Part shown: positions 8,219 to 18,179 of the stretch, one piece after another
Layout of the letters: the number at the start of each line of letters is the position of its first letter
Numbering within the stretch: the first letter of the stretch is position 1
Assembly: GCA_002700305.1 (NCBI GenBank)
Contig: PACZ01000003.1
Span: 62,001 to 126,000, forward strand
Direction of reading: 5' to 3'
Source of the DNA: Hyphomonas sp.
GTDB taxonomy: Bacteria; Pseudomonadota; Alphaproteobacteria; Caulobacterales; Hyphomonadaceae
Length of the DNA: 64,000 nucleotides
Position numbers and translations under genes: made by a program
Notes under the pieces: generated by a model
Told to the model about the DNA's origin: nothing
Databases searched by the model: none
Seen by the model: the letters and a program-made list of their open reading frames with translations, nothing else

Positions 8219-8773
8219 CTAGAACTTGACTTCCGGCGGTGTGCTGAGGGCCTCGCGGCCTTCGACGCCGACATCGAAGAAGTCGCGGCCTTCGAAATTG
8301 AACATGCCGGCAATGATGGAGCCCGGGAACTGTTCGCGGGACGTGTTGTAGTCCTGAACGGCCGAGTTGTAGAAGCGGCGCGCCGCGGCCAGCTTGTCTT
8401 CAATGGCGGAAAGCTCGTTCTGCAGCTGGATGAAGTTCTGGTTGGCTTTCAGGTCCGGATAGGCCTCGGCGAGGGCGAACAGCTTGCCGAGCGATGCGGT
8501 CAGCATGCCTTCCGCCTGGCTCATTTCTCCCGGTGTCGAAGCGCTCTGCGCGGCGTTGCGGGCGGCGATCACCTGCTGGAAGGTTTCCTGCTCGTGCTTG
8601 GCATAGCCCTTCACCGTCTCGACCAGGTTCGGGATCAGATTCTGGCGCTGCTTCAGCTGCACATCGACATCGGCAAAGGCCTGATTGACCCGCTGCCGCT
8701 TCATCACCAGCCCGTTATAGATAAGGATGATAAAGCCAAGAACGGCAACGATAATACCGAGACCAATAAGCAT
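8219..8773 (-). CDS. LemA family membrane protein
   Basis: 184 aa. One N-terminal transmembrane helix (GLGIIVAVLGFIILIYNGLV) and a coiled-coil helical domain with the family signatures NQAFADVDVQLKQRQNLIPN, LVETVKGYAKHE and RRFYNSAVQDYNTSREQFPG. LemA proteins are membrane-anchored with a periplasmic helical bundle; their function is poorly defined. Start ATG at 8773 has CGGAGGG 6 bp upstream. Length is normal. Probably co-transcribed with the lipoprotein and VOC genes that follow. Confidence 0.93.
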   Translation of the reverse strand: MLIGLGIIVAVLGFIILIYNGLVMKRQRVNQAFADVDVQLKQRQNLIPNLVETVKGYAKHEQETFQQVIAARNAAQSASTPGEMSQAEGMLTASLGKLFALAEAYPDLKANQNFIQLQNELSAIEDKLAAARRFYNSAVQDYNTSREQFPGSIIAGMFNFEGRDFFDVGVEGREALSTPPEVKF

Positions 8774-8930
8774 GGGTGTCCCTCCGGAAAGCCTTGTTCA
8801 TCAACGCCTAAACGCCGCCGCCGGATCGTGCAAGAGAAAGCGGGCCGGTCTTGCCGCAACCTGCGCGATTTGCGCGCTTGACCACCGGGCCCGGCTTGGT
8901 CACGGATAAATTATTGCAGAGGACAGGCCC

Positions 8931-9653
8931 ATGGCAGAATCCCCACCGCATTCCGACGAGTCCTACATTCACGTGGAACACCACTATTTCCAGCGGATCG
9001 GCTGGCTGCGGGCGGCGGGTCTGGGCGCCAATGACGGCATCCTGTCGACTGCGGGTCTCGTGATCGGGGTCGCCTCGGCGGAAGCCTCGACAGGCGCCAT
9101 CCTGACAGCGGGCCTCGCCGGCCTTGTGGCAGGCGCGATGTCGATGGCGGCCGGCGAATATGTCTCCGTCTCCTCACAGGCGGACCTGGAGAAGGCAGAC
9201 CTCGAAATCGAGCGGGCGGCTCTGAAGAGCCACCCGGACGCCGAGCTGGAAGAGCTGACCGGCATCTACATAAATCGCGGCCTGACGCCGGAGACCGCCC
9301 GCGAAGTGGCCCGGCAGCTGACCGAGCATGATGCCCTCGAAGCCCATGCCCGCGACGAGCTCGGCATGAGCGATGCGGTCGCCGCCCGGCCGGTGCAGGC
9401 GGCCTTCAGCTCCGCCGCCAGCTTCACCATCGGCGCCATCCTGCCGATCCTCGCCGCCCTGTTCGCGCCGGCTGGACTGATTACGCCCGTCGTGGCGGTG
9501 GTCTCACTGATCAGCCTCGCAATCCTCGGCGCCCTCTCCGCAAGGGCCGGCGGGGCCAGCAAGCTGAAAGCCGCCTCCCGCGTCGTTTTCTGGGGCGTTG
9601 CAGCGATGCTGGTAACCGGGGTGATCGGCCACCTCTTCGGCACCGTGGTCTAG
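8931..9653 (+). CDS. VIT1/CCC1-family iron/manganese transporter
   Basis: 240 aa, five predicted membrane segments. Moves Fe2+ or Mn2+ out of the cytosol in characterised relatives. Clear family motifs: GLGANDGILSTAGLVIGVAS in helix 1 and AGAMSMAAGEYVSVSSQADL in helix 2, with the glutamate-rich cytosolic domain (EKADLEIERA to EAHARDEL) between helices 2 and 3. The start ATG has AGAGGA 6 bp upstream. Single gene, divergent from the LemA gene. Confidence 0.92.
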   Translation: MAESPPHSDESYIHVEHHYFQRIGWLRAAGLGANDGILSTAGLVIGVASAEASTGAILTAGLAGLVAGAMSMAAGEYVSVSSQADLEKADLEIERAALKSHPDAELEELTGIYINRGLTPETAREVARQLTEHDALEAHARDELGMSDAVAARPVQAAFSSAASFTIGAILPILAALFAPAGLITPVVAVVSLISLAILGALSARAGGASKLKAASRVVFWGVAAMLVTGVIGHLFGTVV

Positions 9654-9735
9654 ACCGCAGCCGGAAACCACGCGTAAACGGAACCCGGCGCAGTCTGATC
9701 CATTCTGTTCCGGAGTTGGAAGGAACCTCGCCGGT

Positions 9736-10956
9736 TTGCTGCAGGACATCTTCATCAGCCTGACGACGCTCGCCCTGCTGGGTGTGCTGATGCTGCCGCG
9801 CGTGAGAGACGCCCGCGCCTGGCGTGCCACGGTAACGCCGCTCGCCTCCATCATCGGCAGCGGCTTCCTCGTGCTGGGGCCGATCCTGTCCCATTCCTAC
9901 GGCCAGTACGCGCCGATGATGATGCTGTTCCTGTGCCTTGCGGCCTACGCATTCGGCGCGGCGATCCGGTTCAACATCGCCAATATTGCCGTCCGGCCGA
10001 ACCGGAGCGCACCGGAACGGCGGACCGAGTATTTTGCCTCCTGGGCGCTCTCGCTGGCCTACTGTATCTCGGTTGCCTACTACCTGAACCTGTTCGGCGC
10101 TTTCGCCGTGAAGATGACGCCGCTCAACTCCCCGGCCATGGCCAAGGCCGTGACCAGCGCGGTGCTGTTGCTGATCCTCTCGGTTGGCTGGCTGCGCGGC
10201 TTCTCGGCGATGGAGAAGATGGAGCAGGCCGCCGTCAGCCTGAAGCTCGCCATTATCGGCGGACTTCTGGCCGGTCTCAGCGTCTACTTCTTTCATCAGG
10301 CTGACCAGGGCCAGCTCACCTTCTCGGCGCCGTCGCAAACCGGCTGGACCGGCATGGCCCTCGCCTTCGGCCTGATCATCACCGTGCAGGGCTTCGAGAC
10401 CTCCCGCTATCTCGGCGACGAGTACAAGCCGGAGATGCGGATCCGTTCCATGCGCTATGCCCAATGGCTGGCGACGGCCATCTACATGGCCTATGTCATC
10501 CTGCTGACCTACGCCTTCGACGCCAAAACCGTCCCGCTGACCGAGACGGCGATTGTCGACATGATGAAGATCGTGTCCATCCTCCTGCCCGCCCTGCTGA
10601 TCGTGGCGGCCCTGTCGGCGCAATTCAGCGCAGCGATCGCCGACACCAGCGGTGCCGGAGGCCTGGTGGAGGAATTGTCCGGCGGCCGGGTTTCCCCACG
10701 CATGGCCTATCTGATGCTGGTCCTGATCGGCCTTGGCCTGACCTGGTTTTCGAATGTCTTCCAGATCATCAGCTTCGCCTCGAAGGCCTTCGCCTATTAC
10801 TACGCGCTGCAATGCGGGATCGCCTCGGTCGGCGCGTTCCGGGAAGCGAAAGCGCCGGTCCGCGGGACGGCTTTTGCGCTGTTCGGTATCCTGGCGGTTG
10901 CCGTACTGTTCTTCGGTCAGCCGGTTGAAGGCACAGCCAGTAGCGCCGCCGGATAA
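9736..10956 (+). CDS. Polytopic membrane protein, APC-superfamily-like transporter
   Basis: 406 aa with about eleven hydrophobic segments. The first segments contain TPLASIIGSGFLVLGPIL, reminiscent of the unwound helix 1 (GSG) of APC transporters, and GLIITVQGFETSRYLGDEYK resembles their helix 6. I recognise it only at superfamily level; substrate unknown. The start is taken as TTG at 9736 with GGAAGGA about 10 bp upstream, since no ATG is available near the N-terminus. The sirtuin gene starts 19 bp downstream, so the two may be co-transcribed. Confidence 0.7.
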   Translation: MLQDIFISLTTLALLGVLMLPRVRDARAWRATVTPLASIIGSGFLVLGPILSHSYGQYAPMMMLFLCLAAYAFGAAIRFNIANIAVRPNRSAPERRTEYFASWALSLAYCISVAYYLNLFGAFAVKMTPLNSPAMAKAVTSAVLLLILSVGWLRGFSAMEKMEQAAVSLKLAIIGGLLAGLSVYFFHQADQGQLTFSAPSQTGWTGMALAFGLIITVQGFETSRYLGDEYKPEMRIRSMRYAQWLATAIYMAYVILLTYAFDAKTVPLTETAIVDMMKIVSILLPALLIVAALSAQFSAAIADTSGAGGLVEELSGGRVSPRMAYLMLVLIGLGLTWFSNVFQIISFASKAFAYYYALQCGIASVGAFREAKAPVRGTAFALFGILAVAVLFFGQPVEGTASSAAG

Positions 10957-10975
10957 ATTGTGTAGCATTAGGAAC

Positions 10976-11725
10976 ATGACTGACGCACCTGAAGCTCTCG
11001 CCAGCCTGATCTCGCAATGCCGCCGCGCCGTGGTTTTCACCGGCGCGGGCATCTCCACCGAAAGCGGCATTCCGGATTTCCGCAGCCCCGGCGGCGTGTG
11101 GAGCAAGATGAAGCCGATCTATTTCCAGGACTTTGTCAGCTCGCGCGAGCAACGCACGGAGGCCTGGAACCGGGTGTTCAACAATCCCGCCGGCTGGACA
11201 GGCGCGCAACCAAATGATGGCCACCACGCCGTGGCGGACCTTGTGAAGATGGGCAAGGTTTCCAGCGTCATCACCCAGAATGTCGACAATCTCCACCAGG
11301 CCTCCGGCGTTGCAGACAACCGGGTGATCGAGGTGCATGGCAATGCCAGCTATGCCCGCTGCCTGCAGTGCGGCAAGCGCTACGAACTGGAAGACCTGAA
11401 ACCGCGCTGGGAAGCGGGCGAAGACATCACCTGCGTCTTCTGCACCGGCCTGATCAAGACGGCCGTCATCTCCTTTGGCCAGGCCATGCCGGAAGACGAA
11501 ATGAACCGCGCCATGGAAGAGGCGGCGCTCAGCGACCTGTTCATCGTTCTGGGCTCATCGCTGGTCGTCTACCCGGCCGCCGAACTGCCGGTGATCGCCA
11601 AGCGGACCGGCGCAACCGTGGTGATCGTCAACCGCGAAGAGACCGACCACGACTCCTACGCCGACCTTGTTCTGCACACGGAGATCGGCCCGCTGATGAA
11701 GCAGACCGTCGCGCGGGTTTATTAA
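10976..11725 (+). CDS. Sir2-family NAD-dependent protein deacylase
   Basis: 249 aa. Removes acyl groups from protein lysines using NAD. Residues 20 to 40 carry TGAGISTESGIPDFRSPGG, then ITQNVDNLHQASG and the catalytic His in VIEVHGN; the zinc finger is CLQC followed by CVFC about 25 residues later. C-terminal Rossmann motifs LGSSLVVYPAAELP and VIVNREETDHD are present. The ATG at 10976 is chosen since longer frames lie inside the upstream gene; GGAAC precedes it weakly. Class III/U type substrate choice is not clear. Confidence 0.93.
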   Translation: MTDAPEALASLISQCRRAVVFTGAGISTESGIPDFRSPGGVWSKMKPIYFQDFVSSREQRTEAWNRVFNNPAGWTGAQPNDGHHAVADLVKMGKVSSVITQNVDNLHQASGVADNRVIEVHGNASYARCLQCGKRYELEDLKPRWEAGEDITCVFCTGLIKTAVISFGQAMPEDEMNRAMEEAALSDLFIVLGSSLVVYPAAELPVIAKRTGATVVIVNREETDHDSYADLVLHTEIGPLMKQTVARVY

Positions 11726-11733
11726 GCGGAATC

Positions 11734-11762
11734 AAAAACGCCCGGCTGGCAGGCCGGGCGCT
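11734..11762 (-). terminator. Rho-independent terminator of parC
   Basis: CGCCCGGC (11739-11746) pairs with GCCGGGCG (11753-11760) around a 6-nt loop. On the minus strand it is followed by a run of five T. It lies just behind the parC stop and between convergent genes. Confidence 0.85.
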
Positions 11763-11767
11763 CTTGA

Positions 11768-14002
11768 TCAGCCTGTAAACGTCCCGCTTCTCGGGAAGCC
11801 TTTTGGCACAACCTTGCCAGCCTGGGCGCGCTGGCCTTTCCAGTCTTTCCATTCCGGGAAGGCGCGGTGGCGATCTCCCGTCATGACGATCAGGCCATCG
11901 CGCTTGTCGAAAGTGATCAGGTCTTTCAGCTCGGCCTTGCCGCTATAGGCCTGCACCTTGTTGCCCTTGCCGCGCGCCATTTCCGGCAAGTCGGACAGCG
12001 GGAAGATCAGCATCTTCTTGTTGGTGCCGACGACCGCGATCATGTCGCCCTCGACCACCGGGCAACAGACGAGGTGTCCCTTGCCCGTGTTGACGGCGGA
12101 CTTGCCGGCCTTGCGGTTGGACTCCAGCTCTTTCTCGTCGACCACAAAGCCATAGCCGGTGGAGGACGCCATCACGCGTTTCCGCTCCGGCTCGAACCGG
12201 AACATGGCGATGATGTCGACACTGTCTTCCAGATCGATCGTCAGACGGATCGGTTCCCCATGGCCGCGCCCGCCGGGCAGCTTGTCGGCCGCCATAGTAA
12301 AGGCCCGCCCGTCTGAGGACATCAGGATGAGCTTGTCCGTGCTCATCACTTCCTCGACGAGGTAAAGATCATCCCCGTCCTTGAACTTCACGGAACTGGT
12401 GTCGAGGCCGTGGCCCTTCATGCCGCGGATCCAGCCCTGTTGCGACAGGACAACCGTGATCGGCTCTTTCGGCTTGGAGGCTTCGAGGGCGGCGGCGAGG
12501 TCGACTTCCTTGACGTCGGAGAAGGTAGCGCGGCGGCGGCCCAGTTCCGAGTCCGGATCAAAGGCATCACGCGCCGCTTTCAGCTCTTTCGACACTTTCG
12601 TCCACTGACGGCGTGTCGACCCCAGCAGCAGAACCAGCTGTTCGCGTTCCTCGGTCAGCTTCTTGTGCTCGCCGCGGATTTCCATCTCTTCCAGCTTGCG
12701 CAGGGCGCGCAGGCGGAGATTGAGGATCGCTTCGGCCTGCACATCCGTGAGACTGAACGCCTCCATCAGGACAGGTTTCGGCTCATCCTCAGTCCGGATG
12801 ATGCGAATGACCTCGTCGATATTGAGAAAGGCCTTGAGGTAGCCATCAAGCAGATGCAGGCGCTTCTCGATCTTGTCCAGACGGTGCTCGGCCCGGCGCA
12901 CCACGACTTCACGGCGGTGGTCCAGATAGGCCTGCAGCACGTCCTTCAGGCCCATGACCTGCGGCGCGCCCTTGTGGAGCACGTTCATGTTCAGGCTGAA
13001 GCGCGTTTCGAGATCGCAGACCTTGAACAGGCTTTCCATCAGCACGTCGGGCTCGATCGTCTTGGACCGCGGCACCAGGACCAGGCGGACATCCTCAGCG
13101 GACTCGTCGCGCACATCGTCCAGCAGCGGAACTTTCTTGGCTTCGATCAGCTCGCCCAGCTTCTCCAGCAAACGCGACTTCTGCACCTGATAGGGAATTT
13201 CGGTGACGACGATCTGGTAAGTGCCCCGGCCGGTGTCTTCGGTTTCCCAGCGCGCACGCATGCGGAAACTGCCTCGGCCGGTTTCGTAGGCATCCAGCAT
13301 CGACTCATAGGGCTCAACAATGATGCCGCCGGTCGGGAAGTCGGGCCCCTTCACGAAGTCCATCAATTCTGCCGTCGTCGCTTTCGGCTTCTCGATCAGC
13401 AGGCGCGCAGCGTCGATCACTTCGGCGGCATTGTGCGGCGGGATCGAGGTCGCCATGCCGACGGCAATGCCGCTTGCGCCATTGGCCAGCAGGTTCGGGA
13501 AGCCAGCGGGAAGCACCACCGGCTCTTCGTCATTCTCGGCATAGTTCGCGCGGAAATCGACGGCGTCTTCATTGAGACCGTCCAGCAGCAGCTCTGCCGC
13601 CACGGTCATCCGGGCTTCGGTGTAACGATAGGCAGCCGCACTGTCGCCATCGATGTTGCCGAAGTTCCCCTGGCCATCGACCAGCGGGTAGCGAACCGTG
13701 AAGTCCTGCGCCAGGCGCACCAGCGTGTCATAGATCGAGCTGTCGCCGTGCGGGTGGAAGTTACCCATCACATCGCCGACGATCTTGGCGCACTTGCGAT
13801 AGCCGCCTTCCGGGTCCAGCCGGAGGACGCGCATGCCATACAGGATGCGGCGCTGCACAGGCTTCAGCCCGTCGCGCACATCCGGCAGGGCCCGCGCCGT
13901 GATGGTCGAGAGCGCATAAGCGAGATAGCGCTTCGAGAGCGCCTCGCTCATGGGTTCATTGATGATCCGGTTCTCCGGCTCGCCATCCTTGAGGTCGGAC
14001 AT
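11768..14002 (-). CDS. parC: DNA topoisomerase IV subunit A
   Basis: 744 aa. Breaks and rejoins DNA as the A subunit of topoisomerase IV, decatenating daughter chromosomes with ParE. Near the N-terminus [20 protein letters not shown], then [12 protein letters not shown] (the quinolone-determining region; Ser88 and Asp92 match the usual resistance positions and are wild type) and [11 protein letters not shown] with the active Tyr at about 127. The C-terminal half has the beta-pinwheel with weak blades rather than the GyrA box, which together with the shorter length favours ParC over GyrA. Single gene with its own terminator; divergent from the extensin-like gene. Confidence 0.95.
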   Translation of the reverse strand: MSDLKDGEPENRIINEPMSEALSKRYLAYALSTITARALPDVRDGLKPVQRRILYGMRVLRLDPEGGYRKCAKIVGDVMGNFHPHGDSSIYDTLVRLAQDFTVRYPLVDGQGNFGNIDGDSAAAYRYTEARMTVAAELLLDGLNEDAVDFRANYAENDEEPVVLPAGFPNLLANGASGIAVGMATSIPPHNAAEVIDAARLLIEKPKATTAELMDFVKGPDFPTGGIIVEPYESMLDAYETGRGSFRMRARWETEDTGRGTYQIVVTEIPYQVQKSRLLEKLGELIEAKKVPLLDDVRDESAEDVRLVLVPRSKTIEPDVLMESLFKVCDLETRFSLNMNVLHKGAPQVMGLKDVLQAYLDHRREVVVRRAEHRLDKIEKRLHLLDGYLKAFLNIDEVIRIIRTEDEPKPVLMEAFSLTDVQAEAILNLRLRALRKLEEMEIRGEHKKLTEEREQLVLLLGSTRRQWTKVSKELKAARDAFDPDSELGRRRATFSDVKEVDLAAALEASKPKEPITVVLSQQGWIRGMKGHGLDTSSVKFKDGDDLYLVEEVMSTDKLILMSSDGRAFTMAADKLPGGRGHGEPIRLTIDLEDSVDIIAMFRFEPERKRVMASSTGYGFVVDEKELESNRKAGKSAVNTGKGHLVCCPVVEGDMIAVVGTNKKMLIFPLSDLPEMARGKGNKVQAYSGKAELKDLITFDKRDGLIVMTGDRHRAFPEWKDWKGQRAQAGKVVPKGFPRSGTFTG

Positions 14003-14132
14003 TCTGGCCCCTTCTCGGTTCGTGCCACATTCTGGTGCAGGTCCGCGGGCAGAATCGCCTGCGAGTCGCGAACGCTCGTAAGTTAACAGAAATAGCCCTT
14101 TGGTTAAGGAACCCTATAGGTACTGACTGCAG

Positions 14133-14816
14133 ATGCCCCACCTACGCGCCTGGCTTCTCCTGATCACAGTGCCTGCCCTGTGTGTCGCCCTGTTCCTGAT
14201 GTCGGCGCCGCCCCGGCATAATCCCTTCGCGCCGGTGGACTTGAGCGACAGAATTGGCCTCGGCACGGGCCACCAGCTGGCCCGGGCGGCCAGGCATCCG
14301 CAAGTATGTTTCCCGGCGCTGGACAAGGCGGGCGTGCTCTATACGCGCCTCGATGATGCACCAAAGGGAGAAAAGTGCGGCCTTTACAACGCCCTGACCC
14401 TGGACCGGACGCTGACGCCCTATTCGGCCACGCTGCGCATGACCTGCGGCGAGGCGGCGGCGCTCTATGTGTGGGAGCGCCATGTCGCGCGGCCGGCAGC
14501 TGTGGAAATCCTCGGCTCGCCCCTCGCGAGAATCGAGACCTATGGCAGCTATTCCTGCCGGAACATCGCCGGATCCGGCCGCCTGTCGGAACATGCGCAT
14601 GGCAATGCGGTCGATATTTCGGGGTTCCGGCTGGAAGACGGCCGCCTGATCGACGTGAAAACGCATTGGGGAAAAGGCGGCAAGGAAGCGAAGTTCCTGA
14701 AGAAAGTGCATTCCGGCGCCTGCGATCTGTTCTCCGTCACGCTGGGGCCGGAATACAATGCGGCGCACCGGGACCATTTCCACATGGATATGGGTCCCGG
14801 CAGCGCCTGTAAGTGA
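14133..14816 (+). CDS. Extensin-like family protein, probable M15-type peptidoglycan peptidase
   Basis: 227 aa. An N-terminal hydrophobic helix (LLLITVPALCVALFLMSA) anchors or exports it. The C-terminal domain of about 150 residues is the extensin-like C-terminal domain of proteobacteria; GRLSEHAHGNAVDISGFRL and AAHRDHFHMDMG supply the His/Asp/His pattern of LAS (M15-like) zinc peptidases. Four conserved cysteines (CFPAL, CGLY, CGEA, SCRN) suggest periplasmic disulfides. Substrate is presumably peptidoglycan, but this is inference. The Shine-Dalgarno before ATG 14133 is weak. Confidence 0.85.
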   Translation: MPHLRAWLLLITVPALCVALFLMSAPPRHNPFAPVDLSDRIGLGTGHQLARAARHPQVCFPALDKAGVLYTRLDDAPKGEKCGLYNALTLDRTLTPYSATLRMTCGEAAALYVWERHVARPAAVEILGSPLARIETYGSYSCRNIAGSGRLSEHAHGNAVDISGFRLEDGRLIDVKTHWGKGGKEAKFLKKVHSGACDLFSVTLGPEYNAAHRDHFHMDMGPGSACK

Positions 14817-14819
14817 AGG

Positions 14820-15008
14820 TTACGGGTTGGTCCGGCAGACGTAACCGTCTTCAGTCACCTCTTGAATGTTTGACTCACCGCCGCAGACGCGGACCGCAAG
14901 CTCGGTGTTCGCCCGCACAGCATCTTCGTCATGCACCCCGCTGACCGCGATACAGCCGGACAGGCTCGCCGCCAGAAGCACGGCAGCGAGGATCATCGAA
15001 TTTTTCAT
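14820..15008 (-). CDS. Small lipoprotein, unknown function
   Basis: 62 aa. MKNSMILAAVLLAASLSGC is a full lipoprotein signal with lipobox LSGC. The mature part is about 44 residues with two Cys (VRVCGGE, GYVCRT). Of two possible ATGs, the one at 15008 is favoured: GGAGG lies 9 bp upstream of it but only 3 bp upstream of the ATG at 15014. The stop meets the convergent extensin-like gene within 4 bp. Confidence 0.65.
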   Translation of the reverse strand: MKNSMILAAVLLAASLSGCIAVSGVHDEDAVRANTELAVRVCGGESNIQEVTEDGYVCRTNP

Positions 15009-15132
15009 TGGCATCAGCCTCCAGGAAGCAAACGCCCATCTACCCCGACGTCACATATGACGGCGTCGCCTGAACCGACTATGAATGGATCAGGCTCGCG
15101 GATGACGAGTGCAAATTTCTGGGAGGAAGCAA

Positions 15133-15744
15133 ATGAAACTCATCAACTCTGTGGGCCCGAATCCGCACGTGGTCCGTATGTTCATGGCCGAACGCGGCAT
15201 CGACATCCCGATGGAGGAACTCGATATCCAGAAGGGACTGAACCGTCAGGAGCCCTATCTGAAAACCAATCCGGCCGGCCAGACGCCCTGCCTCGTGCTG
15301 GACGATGGATCTGTCGTGACCGAGATCACTGCGATCTGCGAATATCTCGATGAGAAGTTCCCGGGCGACCGGCTGATGGGCGATACGCCGGAAGCCCGCG
15401 CGCAGAACCGCCGCTGGACCCGCTGGGTCGATCTCAACATCGTTGAACCGATGGGCAATGGCTTCCGCTCGTCCGAAGGCCTGCCCATGTTCAAGGACCG
15501 GATGCGCTGCATTCCTGAAGCCGCCGACGGCCTGAAGGCCTGCGCGCAGGACAAGATCAAATTCCTCGACGCGCGCCTCGCCGACCAGCCTTATGTGGCC
15601 GGCGAAGACTTCAGCCTCGCGGACATCCTGCTGTTCTGCTTCCAGGCATTCGGCAATGCCGTCGGCCAGCCGGTCAATCCGGACTTCAAGAACTACGCAG
15701 CCTGGTTCGCGAAAATCGGTGAGCGCCCGAGCGCCGCCGCCTGA
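15133..15744 (+). CDS. Glutathione S-transferase
   Basis: 203 aa, cytoplasmic. Thioredoxin-fold N-terminal domain starting MKLINSVGPNPHVVRMFMAE (catalytic Ser or Asn near residue 6 to 8) with the cis-Pro loop NPAGQTPCLVLDDG and the glutathione-binding VTEITAICEYLDE; the C-terminal helical domain carries AGEDFSLADILLFCF, the N-capping motif of GSTs. ATG at 15133 has GGGAGGAAG upstream; the longer frame from 15109 lacks one. It resembles the GST groups common in alphaproteobacteria; substrate unknown. Confidence 0.9.
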   Translation: MKLINSVGPNPHVVRMFMAERGIDIPMEELDIQKGLNRQEPYLKTNPAGQTPCLVLDDGSVVTEITAICEYLDEKFPGDRLMGDTPEARAQNRRWTRWVDLNIVEPMGNGFRSSEGLPMFKDRMRCIPEAADGLKACAQDKIKFLDARLADQPYVAGEDFSLADILLFCFQAFGNAVGQPVNPDFKNYAAWFAKIGERPSAAA

Positions 15745-15747
15745 CCC

Positions 15748-16473
15748 TCAGCCGACCAGCCGTTTGACCAGTCTGTCACGCTCCGGCGGCATGGCCCGGT
15801 TCATGGCGTGGAATACCCGCGCCTCAAGAAAATAACCCGTCAGCTTCAGCCCGTCTGCGACATCCTCGTCGCCGACGGGCGCTGAAGACATGACGAGGAA
15901 GGACGGAAGCCTGAACAGGCGCGCGACATAATCCTCTGCCTCAGAGCCACGCACGGCCCGTCCAGTGCGGGGTGAGACGTGGGTCAGGCCGTCATTGGCA
16001 CCGCTGATGGCACATTCGTCCAGATCCAGTCCGAAGCCGAGCGCCGACAGCAGGCCGAGTTCCCAGCGCACATAAAGCGCCGGCCAGATTTCGCGGGCCT
16101 CAATCTGGTCCAGCAGCACTTCCGTCGCCTCAAACATGGCTGAGCCTGCGACATCGCCCTCATCCAGCGACATGCGCAGAATGGCCGTAATGGCGGACAC
16201 GGCGGCGAGCGCCTTGGCATCGTCGAGAACGTGAGAGACGCGTTCCTTGCTCGCTTCCGCGACATCGAACCTGCCGAGCTGGTCTTCCAGCCGGCCAGTC
16301 CAGGAGAGGGAAACGGAATTGCCGGCTTCGTACTGCGCCCGGCGACGGCGGGAATTGCCGCCATAGACGAGGCCTGACCGGCGTCCCCGGTTCCGCGTCA
16401 GAACATCCAGAATGAGGCCGCCTTCACCGAAGCGGCGCCCCCCCAGGATAATTCCGTCATCGGACCAGTTCAT
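15748..16473 (-). CDS. recO: DNA repair protein RecO
   Basis: 241 aa. RecO loads RecA on SSB-coated single strands with RecR and anneals strands. The N-terminal OB fold opens DDGIILGGRRFGEGGLILDV, followed by NRGRRSGLVYGGNSRRRRAQ; the helical C-terminal part has the conserved YVRWELGLLSALGFGLDLDE. The zinc cysteines seen in some RecO proteins are mostly missing: only one Cys follows in DECAIS. It is the last gene of the rpoZ-to-recO minus-strand cluster, 6 bp behind era, and converges on the GST gene. Confidence 0.93.
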   Translation of the reverse strand: MNWSDDGIILGGRRFGEGGLILDVLTRNRGRRSGLVYGGNSRRRRAQYEAGNSVSLSWTGRLEDQLGRFDVAEASKERVSHVLDDAKALAAVSAITAILRMSLDEGDVAGSAMFEATEVLLDQIEAREIWPALYVRWELGLLSALGFGLDLDECAISGANDGLTHVSPRTGRAVRGSEAEDYVARLFRLPSFLVMSSAPVGDEDVADGLKLTGYFLEARVFHAMNRAMPPERDRLVKRLVG

Positions 16474-16479
16474 TTCGCC

Positions 16480-17427
16480 TCAGACATCAAACTCCAGGCC
16501 GAGGCCCTGATAGCTCTCGCGGCGCTCCTGCCAGCGCTCGTCCACCTTCACGAACAGGAAGAGGTGCACTTTGCGGCCCAGCATCTCGGACAATTCTTCA
16601 CGCGCCATGCGGCCAATGTCCTTGATCGTCTTGCCGCCTTTGCCCAGCACCATGGACTTATGGTTCTCGCGGCCGACGACGATCACCTGCTGCACGCGGA
16701 CGGAACCATCCTTGCGCTCTTCCCAGCTCTCGGTCTCCACCATCAACTGGTAAGGCAGTTCCTGGTGCAGGCGCAGCATCAGCTTTTCGCGTGTCACTTC
16801 CGCTGCGAGGAGGCGCATCGGCAGGTCGGCCACCTGGTCCGGCGGATAGAGCGCAGGCCCCTCCGGCATGCGGGCAGCAATCGCTTCTTCCAGCTTTTCG
16901 ACCCCGTCGCCATTCTCGGCAGAGATCATGTGGACCTCTTCATAGGCGCCGGTTTCGTTGAGCTCAGCGATAATGGGAAGAACCTGATCATGCGGGAAAA
17001 GGTCAATCTTGTTGAGCGCGAGAATGGCCTTCCGGCCGCTGGCTTTCAGCTGTTCGACAACCCGGCGGTCATCTTCAATCGAGTGCTTCTGCGCCGCGGT
17101 TTCCTTGCCTTCCCTATCCGCCACCCAGGACGCCGCATCGACAAGGTGCACGATCGCATCGGCATCGTCGGCGCCGCTCCAGGCGGCCTTGACCATGGCC
17201 CGGTCCAGCCGGCGCTTGGCGGCGAAGATACCGGGTGTGTCGACCAGCACGATTTGCGTGTGATCCGTTTGCGCCACACCGCGCACGGGAAAGCGCGTCG
17301 TCTGCACCTTGTGTGTGACGATGGCGACTTTCGCGCCGACCAGAAGATTTGTCAGTGTGGATTTGCCGGCATTCGGCGCGCCGATGATGGCGCAAAACCC
17401 GGCATGGGTGATGTCTGTTTCGCTCAT
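16480..17427 (-). CDS. era: GTPase Era
   Basis: 315 aa. GTPase that binds 16S rRNA and assists 30S assembly. G1 GAPNAGKSTLTN, G3 VDTPGIF and G4 NKIDLF are intact; the C-terminal KH domain includes VGRENHKSMVLGKGGKTIKD with its G-K-G-G turn. Length matches the family. Lies between rnc (2 bp upstream) and recO in the classic rnc-era-recO order. Confidence 0.97.
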   Translation of the reverse strand: MSETDITHAGFCAIIGAPNAGKSTLTNLLVGAKVAIVTHKVQTTRFPVRGVAQTDHTQIVLVDTPGIFAAKRRLDRAMVKAAWSGADDADAIVHLVDAASWVADREGKETAAQKHSIEDDRRVVEQLKASGRKAILALNKIDLFPHDQVLPIIAELNETGAYEEVHMISAENGDGVEKLEEAIAARMPEGPALYPPDQVADLPMRLLAAEVTREKLMLRLHQELPYQLMVETESWEERKDGSVRVQQVIVVGRENHKSMVLGKGGKTIKDIGRMAREELSEMLGRKVHLFLFVKVDERWQERRESYQGLGLEFDV

Positions 17428-17429
17428 AT

Positions 17430-18179
17430 TTATCCTGCCAGCGATTGGAGCAGCAGGGCAGCAGCGCTGCGCTCGGCTTCGCGTTTGGAAGGCCCGGTCG
17501 CCACGGCGCTGCCGCGTCCTTCGACCTTCGCTTCGATTTCGTAAATGGGTTCGTGATCCGGGCCGGACCGGCTCAGTACGTCATAATCCGGCAACGGAAG
17601 ACCCTGCCCCTGCGCCCATTCCTGCAGCAGGGTTTTCGGGTCCTTGGTCTCTGATGGCGTGGACGCAAATTGCGGCGCCCAGGCCTTTTCTATGAATTTG
17701 CGCGCAGGCGACAGGCCACCATCCTTGAAGATCGCGCCGATGACCGCCTCGCAGGCATCGCCCAGCGTGGATTCCCGTTTGCGCCCGCCAGCAGCCTCTT
17801 CCCCATCGGACAAGAGGATGAACTCCTGCAGCTCCAGATGGCGCACCGCATCCGCACACGCGCCCTTCTTCACCAGCCGGTTCAGGCGCGGGGCAAGTTC
17901 GCCCTCGCTCTCCATCTTGCGGCGTTCCATCAGGCGCTCGGCAATGACAAGATTCAGCACGCGGTCGCCCAGAAATTCCAGGCGCTGGTTGGAGTCGCGC
18001 ACGGCATCGCCTCCGCCGACGGCACTCGGATGGGTAAGCGCGCGGACCAGCAGCGCGGCGTCCTTGAATTTGTAGCCAATCGTCTCCTGCGCCGCCTTCA
18101 GGCGGTCATCAGACAGGACAGGCGCAGCGGCCTTCCCCTTGCCGCGCAGGCGGGTACGTTTCGGACGGGCCGGCTTCAT
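17430..18179 (-). CDS. rnc: Ribonuclease III
   Basis: 249 aa. Cuts double-stranded RNA in rRNA and mRNA processing. The catalytic domain contains [20 protein letters not shown] with the signature acidic residues and a second pair in [14 protein letters not shown]; the C-terminal dsRNA-binding domain (from [20 protein letters not shown]) ends in [15 protein letters not shown] basic 20-residue N-terminal tail ([13 protein letters not shown]) precedes the core and is longer than usual. Starts ATG at 18179, overlapping acpS by 4 bp. Confidence 0.96.
   Translation of the reverse strand: MKPARPKRTRLRGKGKAAAPVLSDDRLKAAQETIGYKFKDAALLVRALTHPSAVGGGDAVRDSNQRLEFLGDRVLNLVIAERLMERRKMESEGELAPRLNRLVKKGACADAVRHLELQEFILLSDGEEAAGGRKRESTLGDACEAVIGAIFKDGGLSPARKFIEKAWAPQFASTPSETKDPKTLLQEWAQGQGLPLPDYDVLSRSGPDHEPIYEIEAKVEGRGSAVATGPSKREAERSAAALLLQSLAG

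Noticed and set aside
9511..11106. 531-codon minus-strand frame
   Set aside because: Antisense to the polytopic transporter and sirtuin genes; no motif and arginine-rich shadow composition.
12410..14086. 558-codon plus-strand frame
   Set aside because: Antisense shadow of parC with no recognisable domain.
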